Positions 1 through 7,138 of a stretch of DNA of 15,259 nt are shown here, in pieces (positions within the stretch are counted from its first letter, which is position 1; the number at the start of each line of letters is the position of its first letter). The translations under genes and the position numbers were made by a program. The stretch spans positions 1 to 15,259 of the forward strand of contig CAVCIY010000014.1 of NCBI GenBank assembly GCA_963602445.1. The letters run 5' to 3'. The notes beneath the pieces are model-generated. The model saw only the letters and a list, made by a program, of their open reading frames with translations. It was not told the DNA's origin and searched no databases. This DNA comes from Alangreenwoodia sp963602445 (lineage in GTDB: Bacteria; Bacillota; Clostridia; Peptostreptococcales; Anaerovoracaceae).

Positions 1-136
1 GGATGCCGGTGTCGTAAGAATGTCGGCGCTGTAAGGATGCCGGTGTCGTAAGGATGTCGGTGTTGTAAGAATGTCGGTGTCGCAAGGATGGCGGTGTCGT
101 GAGAATGCCGTTGTCGTAATAATCTGGGTGTCGTAA
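1..136. repeat. 17-bp tandem array, 8 copies, upstream of murA
   Basis: Eight head-to-tail degenerate copies of a 17-bp unit close to GGATGCCGGTGTCGTAA, with boundaries at 1, 18, 35, 52, 69, 86, 103 and 120, followed by a partial copy (TGCCGGTAC). Copies differ by one to five substitutions and keep an exact 17-bp period. The window begins on a unit boundary, so the array may continue to the left. It ends about 35 bp before the murA -35 box, so it lies upstream of the promoter rather than in the transcript. No spacers are present, so it is not CRISPR. Function unknown. Confidence 0.9.
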
Positions 137-171
137 TGCCGGTACAAAATGTCCAAATCTTTAAGTGCAAC

Positions 172-200
172 TTGACACAGGACCTATATTCGCATAAAAT
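172..200 (+). promoter_or_regulatory. sigma-A type promoter of murA
   Basis: A perfect -35 box TTGACA (172-177) is followed by a 17-bp spacer and a -10 box TAAAAT (195-200, one mismatch to TATAAT). Transcription would begin near 207, giving a leader of about 93 nt before murA. The 17-bp tandem array lies just upstream. No experimental support; this rests on sequence match and spacing. Confidence 0.8.
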
Positions 201-299
201 AGATATGCTGTGCAATAAAGAATACGATGCATGTTTTCACCTTAATATTTAAATGCAAGAGTGATTTTAAGAGGGTGAGTGCATTTTTGGAGGATAAAA

Positions 300-1562
300 G
301 TGGCTAAGTTTTTAGTAAAAAATACAGGACCACTGAAAGGTGAAGTTACCGTTAGTGGATCAAAAAATGCAGTTTTGCCTATCATGGCGGCTACATTGCT
401 GTCAGATGATAAATGCATTATATTAGATGCACCGGATCTTAGAGATGTAGACGTTATGTGTGATATTTTGAGAAGTCTCGGTGCAAATGTTGAAGCTGAT
501 CTTAATGAAAATAAGATTACCGTAAATCCTGCAGACCTTTCGGGATCTGAAGTTGATTCAAAGCTTGCAAACAGGATGAGAGCATCAGTTTTGACAGTTG
601 GTCCGCTGCTTGCCAAGATAGGCAGAGCCCGTGTAGCTCGTCCGGGCGGGTGCCCGATCGGGGAAAGACCGATCGACCTTCATCTTAAAGGCTTTGAGGC
701 ACTTGGAGCAAAGGTTGTGACTACAGATGAATATGTCGACATCACAGCAGACAAGCTTAAGGGTGCTCATATATATCTTGATTATCCGAGTGTGGGAGCA
801 ACCGAAAATATTATGTGCGCGGCAGTTCTTGCCGAGGGAACCACGACTATAAGCGGTGTTGCCAAGGAGCCTGAGATTGTAGCGCTTGCAAATGTATTAA
901 ACAAGATGGGAGCAAGAGTAAAGGGCGCAGGTGAGAGTACCATCACGATAAGAGGTGTGAAATCTCTTCACGGCACAGAATATACAGTTATTCCTGACCG
1001 TATAGAAGCCGGGACGTATATGATAGCTGCAGCTATCACAAGGGGCAATGTCCTAGTGAAAAATATAGTTTCCGATTATGTTGATCCGATCATGTCGAAG
1101 CTTTCAGAGTGTGGATTCATCGTAGAAGACACGGTTGACGGCATAAGAGTAAGAGGTGATATTGTAGGAAAGCTTTCTCCTACATCTATAACTACACTTC
1201 CGTATCCTGGATTTCCTACCGATATGCAGTCGCCGTTCATGGCACTTCTTACTACAATAGAAGGAAAAAGCGAAGTTGTTGAGACTGTATTTGAAAACAG
1301 ATTTATGCATGTTGAAGAACTTAGACGAATGGGTGCGGACATCAAGCTCGAAGGCAAGAAAGCCATTGTTTACGGCGGAAAGAAGCTCACGGGAAGTCAG
1401 GTTATATCTACTGACCTCAGAGCAGGCGCTGCTATGGTTCTTGCAGGTCTTACAGCAGAAGGTGAGACAGAGATTTCTGAGATTTATCATATTGAAAGAG
1501 GTTATTCGCAATTTGTCGAAAAGCTCAGAGGGCTTGGCGCTTATATTGAACGTATAGAATAA
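300..1562 (+). CDS. murA: UDP-N-acetylglucosamine 1-carboxyvinyltransferase MurA
   Basis: Catalyses the first committed cytoplasmic step of peptidoglycan synthesis, moving enolpyruvate from PEP to UDP-GlcNAc. I chose the GTG at 300 because GGAGG at 289-293 lies 6 nt before it. An in-frame ATG at 279 would add seven residues unlike the family and has no good ribosome site. The resulting 420 aa match the usual length of about 420. Visible family residues are K22-N23 in GSKNAVLP, C118 in GGCPIGERPIDLH (the PEP-binding, fosfomycin-target cysteine), D308 in GFPTDMQ, and the C-terminal STDLRAGAA segment. C118 is intact, so the classical fosfomycin-sensitive residue is present. The gene stands alone, with its own promoter at 172-200 and a terminator at 1592-1628, and converges on murC. 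Clostridia often carry two MurA paralogues; which one this is cannot be told here. Confidence 0.97.
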   Translation: MAKFLVKNTGPLKGEVTVSGSKNAVLPIMAATLLSDDKCIILDAPDLRDVDVMCDILRSLGANVEADLNENKITVNPADLSGSEVDSKLANRMRASVLTVGPLLAKIGRARVARPGGCPIGERPIDLHLKGFEALGAKVVTTDEYVDITADKLKGAHIYLDYPSVGATENIMCAAVLAEGTTTISGVAKEPEIVALANVLNKMGARVKGAGESTITIRGVKSLHGTEYTVIPDRIEAGTYMIAAAITRGNVLVKNIVSDYVDPIMSKLSECGFIVEDTVDGIRVRGDIVGKLSPTSITTLPYPGFPTDMQSPFMALLTTIEGKSEVVETVFENRFMHVEELRRMGADIKLEGKKAIVYGGKKLTGSQVISTDLRAGAAMVLAGLTAEGETEISEIYHIERGYSQFVEKLRGLGAYIERIE

Positions 1563-1591
1563 TAAATAATAAATAATATATAATAAAAGTC

Positions 1592-1628
1592 AAACAGAGC
1601 AGACTCGCATGAGTCTGCTCTGTTTTTT
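1592..1628. terminator. bidirectional intrinsic terminator between murA and murC
   Basis: A perfect 15-bp inverted repeat (AAACAGAGCAGACTC at 1592-1606 and its complement at 1611-1625) encloses a 4-nt loop GCAT. On the plus strand it runs into six T residues at 1623-1628, so it terminates murA. Read on the minus strand it is followed by a T-rich stretch, so it can also end murC, whose stop codon is about 60 bp away. Confidence 0.92.
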
Positions 1629-1639
1629 ATCTTTTTCTT

Positions 1640-1681
1640 TGTGAAACCTGTCATGATAATTGTGAAACCTGTCATGACAAT
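1640..1681. repeat. 21-bp direct duplication in the murA-murC spacer
   Basis: Two adjacent 21-bp copies, 1640-1660 and 1661-1681, begin TGTGAAACCTGTCATGA and differ at a single base (T/C). They lie between the shared terminator and the end of murC. This is the shortest of the tandem duplications in the window. Confidence 0.85.
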
Positions 1682-1687
1682 TTATGA

Positions 1688-3076
1688 TCATTTTTCCATG
1701 AGTAAGTCAGCTATCTTGTAAACGTCGCCGGCACCCATTGTGAAGACTATGTCGCCTGGCTGGGCATTGTTGTGTACAAAGTCAGCTATTTCATCAAAAT
1801 TGCTGAAGTAATATGCCTCGCGTGAAGGCTGCTTTTCTTTGATTGCCGTGATGAGCTCCTTTGAGCTGGTTTTATGGATATTTTTTTCGCGTGCTGCATA
1901 GATCTCAGCCATAATGAGGACGTCAGCATCATCGAAGGCTTCGGTGAATTCCTTAAATAAAGCATTTGTTCTCGTATATGTATGTGGCTGGAAAATGCAC
2001 CAGAGTCGATTGTGCTCCATGTTTTTTGCTGCGGCAAGCGTAGCCTTGATTTCGGTCGGATGATGCGCATAATCGTCGATCAGGCGGACATTCTGCTTTG
2101 TAGTTCCGATAATATCAAATCTGCGCTGAGTGCCTGTATAAAGGTTTAGAGTCTTTGCAATCTCGTCAGGCTCAACTCCGAGTGTCGCACATGCGGCAAA
2201 TGCCGCAAGAGCGTTGGAAACGTTGTGCTCGCCCGGAACACTTAGGTGAAGAGACGTAATCTTTTTGCCGCTGTTTGTACCGCTGCAGATATCAAAATAA
2301 GGATTGCCATTTTTATCAAATGAAATATTTGAGGCAAAGTAGTCTGAATGTTCGTTGAATCCAAATTTTACGACCTTGCATTTTGCATCCTTCGCGACTT
2401 TGTTTACGAAAGGATTTGCGTCATATGCGATGATATACCCGTCTTCTGGGACAAGACTTACAAATCTGTCAAAAGAATCGACGATATGATCGATATCTTT
2501 AAAGTAATCTAGGTGATCAGAGTCGATATTAAGAATAATCTCCATTCGAGGACGAAGCTCTAAGAAACTGTCCATGTATTCGCAGGCTTCTGTGACGAAG
2601 AGGTCACTTTTGCCGACTTTTACGTTTCCGTCAAATTCCGCGAGGTTTCCGCCGACAAGGATAGTAGGGTCTGTATGTGCGTGCTCGAGTATAAGTGAAA
2701 CCATAGAAGTAGTAGTGGTCTTGCCGTGAGTGCCTGAAACCGCAATGCTGACAGAGTAGTCATGCATGAGAGCACCGAGAGCTTCCGCTCTTGAAACAAC
2801 AGTACAGCCGGCTTCTTTGGCAGCCTTGATTTCGGGATTTTCAGCAGAAACAGCAGCAGAATATATGACAAGATCCGCGCCTTTGACATTTTTCTCGTCG
2901 TGACCGATATATATCGTAATGCCTTTTCCTTTAAGATGGTCAGTCATATCTGACTGCTTCATATCAGAGCCTGAGACTTCATATCCTCTTGAATGGAAAA
3001 TTTCAGCAATAGCACTGAGTCCGATACCTCCGATACCGATACAGTGGACATGTTTGAATTTCTTTATATCTAGCAT
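1688..3076 (-). CDS. murC: UDP-N-acetylmuramate--L-alanine ligase MurC
   Basis: ATP-dependent cytoplasmic ligase that adds L-alanine to UDP-N-acetylmuramic acid, the first amino acid of the peptidoglycan stem peptide. The 462-aa product has the Mur ligase order: an N-terminal Rossmann domain with GIGGIGLS (14-21), the ATP-binding loop SGTHGKTT (114-121), the ACEYMDSFLEL and NIDSDHLDYF segments of the central domain, and the C-terminal DDYAHHPTEI and MGAGDVYK motifs. The HHPTE motif and length fit MurC rather than MurD, MurE or MurF. The start at 3076 is supported by AGAGGTG (3086-3092) 9 nt upstream. The gene lies 79 bp downstream of trpZ on the same strand. I see no convincing terminator or promoter between them, so co-transcription with the transporter is possible. 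Confidence 0.97.
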   Translation of the reverse strand: MLDIKKFKHVHCIGIGGIGLSAIAEIFHSRGYEVSGSDMKQSDMTDHLKGKGITIYIGHDEKNVKGADLVIYSAAVSAENPEIKAAKEAGCTVVSRAEALGALMHDYSVSIAVSGTHGKTTTTSMVSLILEHAHTDPTILVGGNLAEFDGNVKVGKSDLFVTEACEYMDSFLELRPRMEIILNIDSDHLDYFKDIDHIVDSFDRFVSLVPEDGYIIAYDANPFVNKVAKDAKCKVVKFGFNEHSDYFASNISFDKNGNPYFDICSGTNSGKKITSLHLSVPGEHNVSNALAAFAACATLGVEPDEIAKTLNLYTGTQRRFDIIGTTKQNVRLIDDYAHHPTEIKATLAAAKNMEHNRLWCIFQPHTYTRTNALFKEFTEAFDDADVLIMAEIYAAREKNIHKTSSKELITAIKEKQPSREAYYFSNFDEIADFVHNNAQPGDIVFTMGAGDVYKIADLLMEK

Positions 3077-3103
3077 AAGTCAAGTCACCTCTTTGTAATC
3101 ATG

Positions 3104-3152
3104 ACATCACTCCACCATAAATGAATAGGTACGGGCACTGATGCAGTGATGT
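3104..3152. other. nested inverted repeats in the trpZ-murC gap
   Basis: An 8-bp inverted repeat (ACATCACT at 3104-3111, AGTGATGT at 3145-3152) is separated by 33 bp. A smaller hairpin, CACTG-ATG-CAGTG (3136-3148), uses part of the same right arm, so the two structures exclude each other. No T run follows on the minus strand, so it does not look like a standard terminator. Role unknown. Confidence 0.4.
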
Positions 3153-3155
3153 GAA

Positions 3156-3929
3156 TCAATTGCCGCATTCGATGCTGATTTCGTTGAACAGCGAAAGCAA
3201 GTCATCTACATCGGCGTCTTTTTTTTCATTTCCGCCCTTATCTAATATAACATTCCCTTGATGCATCATCAAGAGTCGATTTCCATAATTGACGGCATAT
3301 CTGAGATTATGGGTGACCATTATCGTTGTGAGATTTTTTTCACGTACTATTTTATCGGTAAGCTCCATGATTATTTCGGCTGTCTTAGGATCGAGCGCAG
3401 CAGTGTGCTCGTCGAGAATGAGGAAGTCAAGAGGCTGCATTACGGCCATAAAGAGAGCAAGAGCCTGTCTTTGACCGCCCGAAAGCGAACCTACGGGAAC
3501 GTTAAATTTATCCTCAAGACCGAGATTAAGCTCACGGAGCATGTCCTTATAATCATTTATGCGTGCTTTGTTTGTTCCTCGGCTAAGGCCGTATATTTTG
3601 CCCTTGTTGTCGGCAATGGAAAGATTTTCGAGGATATTCATGCTGGGGCATGTACCTTTTGCGGGGTCCTGGTAGACGCGCCCTATCTTTCTGTGGCGGA
3701 TATAATCTTTCATCCGGGAGATGTCGGTCCCGTTGACTGTGATCGAACCTGAATCGGCCGTTATCGTACCGCAGATCATATTTAAAAGAGACGTTTTTCC
3801 CGAACCGTTGCTGCCGACTACAGAGATGAAATCACCGTCATTTATCGTAAGGTTTAGATTGTCGAACAAAACCTGTTCGTTTACAGTCCCCGGATTATAT
3901 GTTTTGCAAATATTCTTAAGCTCCAGCAT
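3156..3929 (-). CDS. trpZ: ABC transporter ATPase, tryptophan-type (TrpZ)
   Basis: Cytoplasmic ATP-hydrolysing subunit that would drive the TrpY permease. The 257-aa protein has every core ABC motif: Walker A GSNGSGKT (39-46), Q-loop Q87, signature LSGGQRQ (149-155), Walker B LILDEH (170-175), D-loop ALDP and switch histidine H207 in MVTHN. The overall sequence resembles the ATPases that accompany COG2984 binding proteins. The start at 3929 lies inside the end of trpY (14-bp overlap), with a weak AAAGG-like site upstream, suggesting translational coupling. It is the third gene of the T-box-controlled operon. The assignment to tryptophan comes from the leader and the neighbours; the ATPase sequence alone would not reveal the substrate. 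Confidence 0.88.
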   Translation of the reverse strand: MLELKNICKTYNPGTVNEQVLFDNLNLTINDGDFISVVGSNGSGKTSLLNMICGTITADSGSITVNGTDISRMKDYIRHRKIGRVYQDPAKGTCPSMNILENLSIADNKGKIYGLSRGTNKARINDYKDMLRELNLGLEDKFNVPVGSLSGGQRQALALFMAVMQPLDFLILDEHTAALDPKTAEIIMELTDKIVREKNLTTIMVTHNLRYAVNYGNRLLMMHQGNVILDKGGNEKKDADVDDLLSLFNEISIECGN

Positions 3930-4806
3930 TTTTCTTAACCTTTGCCTTTCTTTCCATACTGATTACTAGGATAATTAGGAACAGCGCAGCTGTAATGAAT
4001 TTCAGATCCGTTGCCGGAAGTCCGAGACGCAGTGCAAGCGCAACGCATGCTTTATAAAGGATTGAGCCTATTACAACTCTGGTGGTTATCTTCATAAAAG
4101 AAGCCTTCTTAAATAAACTTGTTCCGATGATAACGCTTGCAAGCCCTATTACCATAGTGCCTGTTCCCATCGAAGCGTCGAAAAAGCGCTGTTGCTGAGC
4201 GAAAATACATCCGCTAAGCGTCACGAGAGCGTTTGCGATAGCGAGCCCGATTATCTTGATCATACCCTTGTCGACTCCCTGAGAAGTGACGATAATTTCA
4301 TTGTCGCCGACCGCACGAAGCATGTATCCTGATTTTGTATTCAGATACCAGTCGAGAGCTGCTTTCACTATTACAGTAATAATGAGAACGATGACGAGAG
4401 TCTTATAAGTAGCTGCCGCACCTGTAAAAATACCATTTACGAAATCATTGTCAAAAATAGTTTCCTTGTCGTAAATAGGAAGATTTGCGCGGCCCGCGAT
4501 GCGCAGATTAACTGTGTAAAGCGCAGTCATCATTATGATTCCCGAGAGAAGATCGCGAACCTTAAGCTTGACATGAATAATCCCTGTGAGTATCCCGACA
4601 ACTACACCTGCCGCAAAGGAAACGATCAAAGCGAGCAGGGGATTTCCGCCCTTAGAAATAATAGTTGCGCCGAGGGCAGCACCGAGAGGAAAGCTTCCGT
4701 CTACCGTAAGATCCGGAAAATCCAGTATCTTATATGTAATGTATATACCTAGGGCCATAATCGAATAAATAAGTCCCTGCTCGAAAACGCTTAATATAAG
4801 ACTCAT
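3916..4806 (-). CDS. trpY: ABC transporter permease, tryptophan-type (TrpY)
   Basis: Multi-spanning inner-membrane permease, about 296 aa, of the branched-chain-amino-acid-like family (BPD_transp_2, COG4120 type). Hydrophobic segments recur along the chain, for example LIYSIMALGIYITY near the N-terminus, the glycine/alanine-rich LIVSFAAGVVVGIL, TLVIVLIITVIV in the middle, and ITAALFLIILVIS near the end. The family-typical DFPDLTVDGSFPLGAA follows the first helix. Two Met codons are adjacent at 4809 and 4806. I prefer 4806 because AAAGGAG (4814-4820) then lies 7 nt away rather than 4. The gene overlaps trpZ by 14 bp but is 255 bp from trpX, with a tandem array filling the gap. Its product would form the membrane channel with TrpX and TrpZ. 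Confidence 0.88.
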   Translation of the reverse strand: MSLILSVFEQGLIYSIMALGIYITYKILDFPDLTVDGSFPLGAALGATIISKGGNPLLALIVSFAAGVVVGILTGIIHVKLKVRDLLSGIIMMTALYTVNLRIAGRANLPIYDKETIFDNDFVNGIFTGAAATYKTLVIVLIITVIVKAALDWYLNTKSGYMLRAVGDNEIIVTSQGVDKGMIKIIGLAIANALVTLSGCIFAQQQRFFDASMGTGTMVIGLASVIIGTSLFKKASFMKITTRVVIGSILYKACVALALRLGLPATDLKFITAALFLIILVISMERKAKVKKNAGA

Positions 4807-4830
4807 CATTTATCTCCTTTAAAATTATTT

Positions 4831-5067
4831 AAAATGTCGGAATTGTTCGGCTTTTTCAGTTTGTCTGAAATATCCGAGTTAATCGGTTTTGTCTGAATTA
4901 GCCGGGGAATTCAGTTTTGCCAGAGTTACCCGGGATGCCGGTTTTGCCTGAATTACCCGGGCAGTCCAGTTTTGCCTGAATTACCCGGGATGCCGGTTTT
5001 GCCTGAATTACTCAGATTGCTCGATTTGCCTGAAATATCCGAGTCATCCGAAATGTTCGAGTTACTC
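4831..5067. repeat. 27/28-bp tandem array between trpX and trpY
   Basis: About 8.7 degenerate copies of a 27- or 28-bp unit. In transcript (minus) sense the unit begins GGGTAATTCAGGCAAAAC and goes on with a G/C-rich stretch ending CCC. Unit boundaries on the plus strand are 4849, 4876, 4904, 4932, 4959, 4987, 5014 and 5041, with a partial unit at 4831-4848. The first unit in transcript order contains the last sense codon and stop codon of trpX (GAG TAA). The array stops about 11 bp before the trpY ribosome binding site. The middle copies are most alike and the outer ones most diverged, as expected for growth from the centre. Confidence 0.9.
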
Positions 5068-6102
5068 AGCTGTTATTTCATCGAATACTTCAGCAGCATC
5101 GTTTATATAATCTTCGTCGAGTGTAATTCCAAGATTGTCAGCTACAGCTTTATTTACATAAAGGCTTGCCTTGCTTGCTTCGATGTAAGGTGTGTCAGCT
5201 GCAGTTGTCTCGCCGCGGAGTATAGAAGCTGCCATTACGCCGGTTTCTTTTCCGAGCTCATAATAATCTATTCCCATTGAAGCGATACAGCCGCTTTTTA
5301 CCTGTTCGATTTCACTTCCGAATACTGGGATGCCTGCTGCGGAAGCCTTGTCAAGTACAGTCTGAAGTGCCTGGACAACAGTATTGTCAGTAAGATTGCA
5401 AATGCAGTCAACCTTGCTTGCGATGTCAGAAGCTGCAAGATCTACGTCAGCGATTGTATTGATTCCTGATTCGACTATTGTGAATCCGTAATCTCCGGCG
5501 AGTTCTTTATATGTTTCGATAGTGCTTACTGAGTTTGCTTCACTTGTCGTATATATGATACCGATAGTCTTTGCATCAGGCAGAATATTTCTGATCATCT
5601 GGAGCTGTTCCTTTACAGGGAGCTTGTCTGAAGAGCCGGTGATATTTCCTGTGCTCTTTCCGGATTCATCAGCGAGACCTGCAGATACAGGGTCGGAAAT
5701 AGCAGTGTAAATTACAGGAATATCAGTGTCTTTAGCTTCATTGAATGCTGCAGCGGCACTTGGAGTTGCGATAGCTGCTATCATATCAACATTCTGCGAG
5801 ATATAGCTGCTTGCGATAGATGATGTGATTGAAGTGTCTGACTGAGCATTGTCGTAAAGAACCTTGAGATTTTCGCCTTCTACGATACCTTCTTCGGCGA
5901 GCCCTGCGAGGAATCCCTCACGGCAGTTGTCAAGAGATGAATGCTCCGCAAATTGTGAAATACCGATTGTATATTCGGTGGTATCTTTTTCTGAGTCAGA
6001 GCTTTCTGTCGTCGACGTGCTGCCGCAGCCGCTGAATCCTATACATGCTCCAAATAACATAACAGTTGCCATACTTGCCGATAATAATTTTCTCAATTTC
6101 AT
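5062..6102 (-). CDS. trpX: ABC transporter substrate-binding lipoprotein, tryptophan-type (TrpX)
   Basis: Extracellular, membrane-anchored binding protein that would capture tryptophan for TrpYZ. The ATG at 6102 is chosen because GGAGG (6109-6113) lies 6 nt upstream; a longer in-frame start at 6123 would add seven residues and lacks such a site. The 346-aa protein starts with a basic N-terminus (MKLRK), a hydrophobic stretch, and a lipobox FSGC with C26 as the probable lipidated cysteine, then a Ser/Thr/Asp/Glu-rich linker. The mature part (YTIGISQFAEH, IAAIATPSAAAAF, IPVIYTAISDPV, ASMGIDYYELG) follows the PF04392/COG2984 family that includes TrpX. The gene is the first of the operon, 226 nt after the T-box terminator. 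Specificity is inferred from the Trp-type T-box. Members of this family may carry other ligands, so the symbol is provisional. Confidence 0.88.
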   Translation of the reverse strand: MKLRKLLSASMATVMLFGACIGFSGCGSTSTTESSDSEKDTTEYTIGISQFAEHSSLDNCREGFLAGLAEEGIVEGENLKVLYDNAQSDTSITSSIASSYISQNVDMIAAIATPSAAAAFNEAKDTDIPVIYTAISDPVSAGLADESGKSTGNITGSSDKLPVKEQLQMIRNILPDAKTIGIIYTTSEANSVSTIETYKELAGDYGFTIVESGINTIADVDLAASDIASKVDCICNLTDNTVVQALQTVLDKASAAGIPVFGSEIEQVKSGCIASMGIDYYELGKETGVMAASILRGETTAADTPYIEASKASLYVNKAVADNLGITLDEDYINDAAEVFDEITAE

Positions 6103-6203
6103 TTTGTGCCTCCTGCGCATCAATTTAAAAGTGTAAAAAATGTAAAATATAGATTTATATTAGCGTGGCGATGCGAAATAAATCGCTTAAGCCTGCATAA
6201 GCA

Positions 6204-6317
6204 GTCAAGCAGTTGCGAAACGGTCAAGCAGTTGCGAAACGGTCAAGCGGTTGCGAAACAGTCAAGCAGTTGCGAAACGGTCAAGCGGTTGCGAAACGAT
6301 TAGGCAGTTGCGAAAAA
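6204..6317. repeat. 19-bp tandem array, 6 copies, in the trpX leader
   Basis: Six head-to-tail 19-bp copies, starting at 6204, 6223, 6242, 6261, 6280 and 6299, have plus-strand unit GTCAAGCAGTTGCGAAACG. The first five differ at one or two positions (A/G at the eighth base, G/A at the last). The sixth is more diverged (starts ATTAGG, ends AAAAA). The array lies entirely between the T-box terminator and the trpX start codon, so it would be transcribed only when the T-box reads through. Confidence 0.93.
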
Positions 6318-6328
6318 GTCATGCAAAC

Positions 6329-6368
6329 AAAAAAGCGAATTTATCGTCAAAAGGGACGATAAATTCGC
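6329..6368 (-). terminator. T-box terminator hairpin upstream of trpX
   Basis: Read on the minus strand, a perfect 14-bp stem (arms at 6355-6368 and 6335-6348) with a 6-nt loop CCTTTT is followed by six T residues (6334-6329). Its 5' arm overlaps the GCG of the conserved T-box sequence, so antiterminator and terminator are mutually exclusive, as expected for a transcriptional T-box. Confidence 0.95.
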
Positions 6369-6738
6369 GGTGCCACCCTAATTTAAAGGAAAATAAAAAC
6401 CACAGAGCATATGCACGTCCTGTGCAAAGCAAAATGCACAACGGACATATCGCAAAATACAACTGTGATATCGTAATCCTTCATCTCTGCAGATACGGTC
6501 TCAAATGAGACGATATCACCTCTCTGTAACGTGAGAGAAACGGCATCAGATACTCAGACATATATGAGATCGTCAAGCGATCACAGGAAGAATACGTCTT
6601 TTCCCCTTGCTCCTGATAGAATCCATTCACAAAAGAATGCATGCATCGACCTCGCACCACCTGTCGACTCGCTTGGCACCATTTTCTTAAGCTACTACTT
6701 TCTATTTAGCGGATTTCACTTTATTTGTTCTTTATTTG
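6329..6738 (-). promoter_or_regulatory. T-box riboswitch, probably tRNA-Trp specific
   Basis: A minus-strand leader of about 410 nt precedes trpX. It holds the conserved T-box AGGGTGGCACCGCG (complement of 6366-6379), a Stem I with base ATAGAA/TTCTAT, the AGTA element and the distal GGTGG-type loop, and several intermediate hairpins. On the 3' side of Stem I the specifier region reads GTGAA-TGG-A, placing UGG (Trp) at the complement of 6623-6625. The T-box bulge UGGC would pair with a GCCA acceptor end, fitting the G73 discriminator of bacterial tRNA-Trp and disfavouring Ile (A73), whose codon ATT lies next to it. Known mechanism: uncharged tRNA stabilises the antiterminator and permits readthrough. 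The specifier was identified by eye, not by a covariance model. Confidence 0.93.
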
Positions 6739-6744
6739 TTTACA

Positions 6745-6773
6745 ATCTTAAAACTTGAATTGCAAAAAGTCAA
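6745..6773 (-). promoter_or_regulatory. sigma-A type promoter of the trpXYZ operon
   Basis: On the minus strand, TTGACT (complement of 6768-6773) is followed by a 17-bp spacer and TAAGAT (complement of 6745-6750). Each box has one mismatch to consensus and the spacing is ideal. The predicted start near 6738 lies just before T-box Stem I. Confidence 0.82.
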
Positions 6774-6898
6774 CCCCTTTTTTTAAAAAATTCTCCACGC
6801 TTTTCATAGGTGTAATATAACAATTTTTAATCCCGTGTGACAACAATTGAAAACCCTGTAGGATTTGGAAATTAGGCGGATATGCCATTCCTTGTATG

Positions 6899-6927
6899 TT
6901 GACAGAATATTAAAATACCAATATAAT
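6899..6927 (+). promoter_or_regulatory. perfect-consensus sigma-A promoter ahead of small ORFs and SLH gene
   Basis: TTGACA (6899-6904), a 17-bp spacer and TATAAT (6922-6927) form an exact match to the housekeeping consensus. Transcription would start near 6934, leaving a leader of about 140 nt before the first small ORF. A 14-bp perfect palindrome, GATTATGCATAATC (6958-6971), lies about 25 nt downstream of that start and could be an operator or RNA hairpin. Confidence 0.85.
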
Positions 6928-6957
6928 GGGAATAGATAAGTTGCAAATAAAAGAAAA

Positions 6958-6971
6958 GATTATGCATAATC
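6958..6971. promoter_or_regulatory. perfect 14-bp palindrome downstream of the consensus promoter
   Basis: GATTATGCATAATC is a perfect dyad centred about 30 bp after the predicted transcription start. Such placement would suit a repressor roadblock, but no regulator is seen in the window and the match could be chance in AT-rich DNA. Confidence 0.4.
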
Positions 6972-7072
6972 AGTATAGACACTCTTTATGATATATTAAA
7001 ATTTTAGTTTCTCAATTTTTGATTCTTTCACTTCTTTCAGCAAATTAAATATTTTTAAGCAAGGAGGTTACC

Positions 7073-7138
7073 ATGTATTGTTCACCACCTGTTTCAGAAC
7101 AGTGGAACCGACATGATTATTTGTTTGGTATGGTATGA
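7073..7138 (+). CDS. putative 21-residue peptide with strong ribosome binding site
   Basis: A short ORF (ATG at 7073, TGA stop) begins MYCSPPVSEQWN and ends in YLFGMV. It follows AAGGAGGT (7061-7068), the strongest Shine-Dalgarno sequence in the window, at near-ideal spacing and downstream of the consensus promoter. It has no signal peptide and no family I recognise. The 3' half lies in the left arm of a possible long stem-loop (7102-7182), so it could be a leader peptide whose translation affects the downstream RNA, or a small functional peptide. Support is only the ribosome site and promoter; an untranslated leader is also possible. Confidence 0.4.
   Translation: MYCSPPVSEQWNRHDYLFGMV

Noticed and set aside
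279..299. Upstream ATG for murA
   Set aside because: It would add seven non-family residues, and the GGAGG site is placed for the GTG at 300, which gives K22-N23 numbering equal to the E. coli enzyme.
6204..6317. CRISPR array
   Set aside because: The units are contiguous 19-bp copies with no unique spacers and no cas genes nearby; the same holds for the other arrays.
6106..6758. Plus-strand ORFs of 65, 85 and 75 codons over the trpX leader
   Set aside because: They lie antisense to the T-box and the 19-bp array, lack ribosome sites, and the first is simply the array translated.
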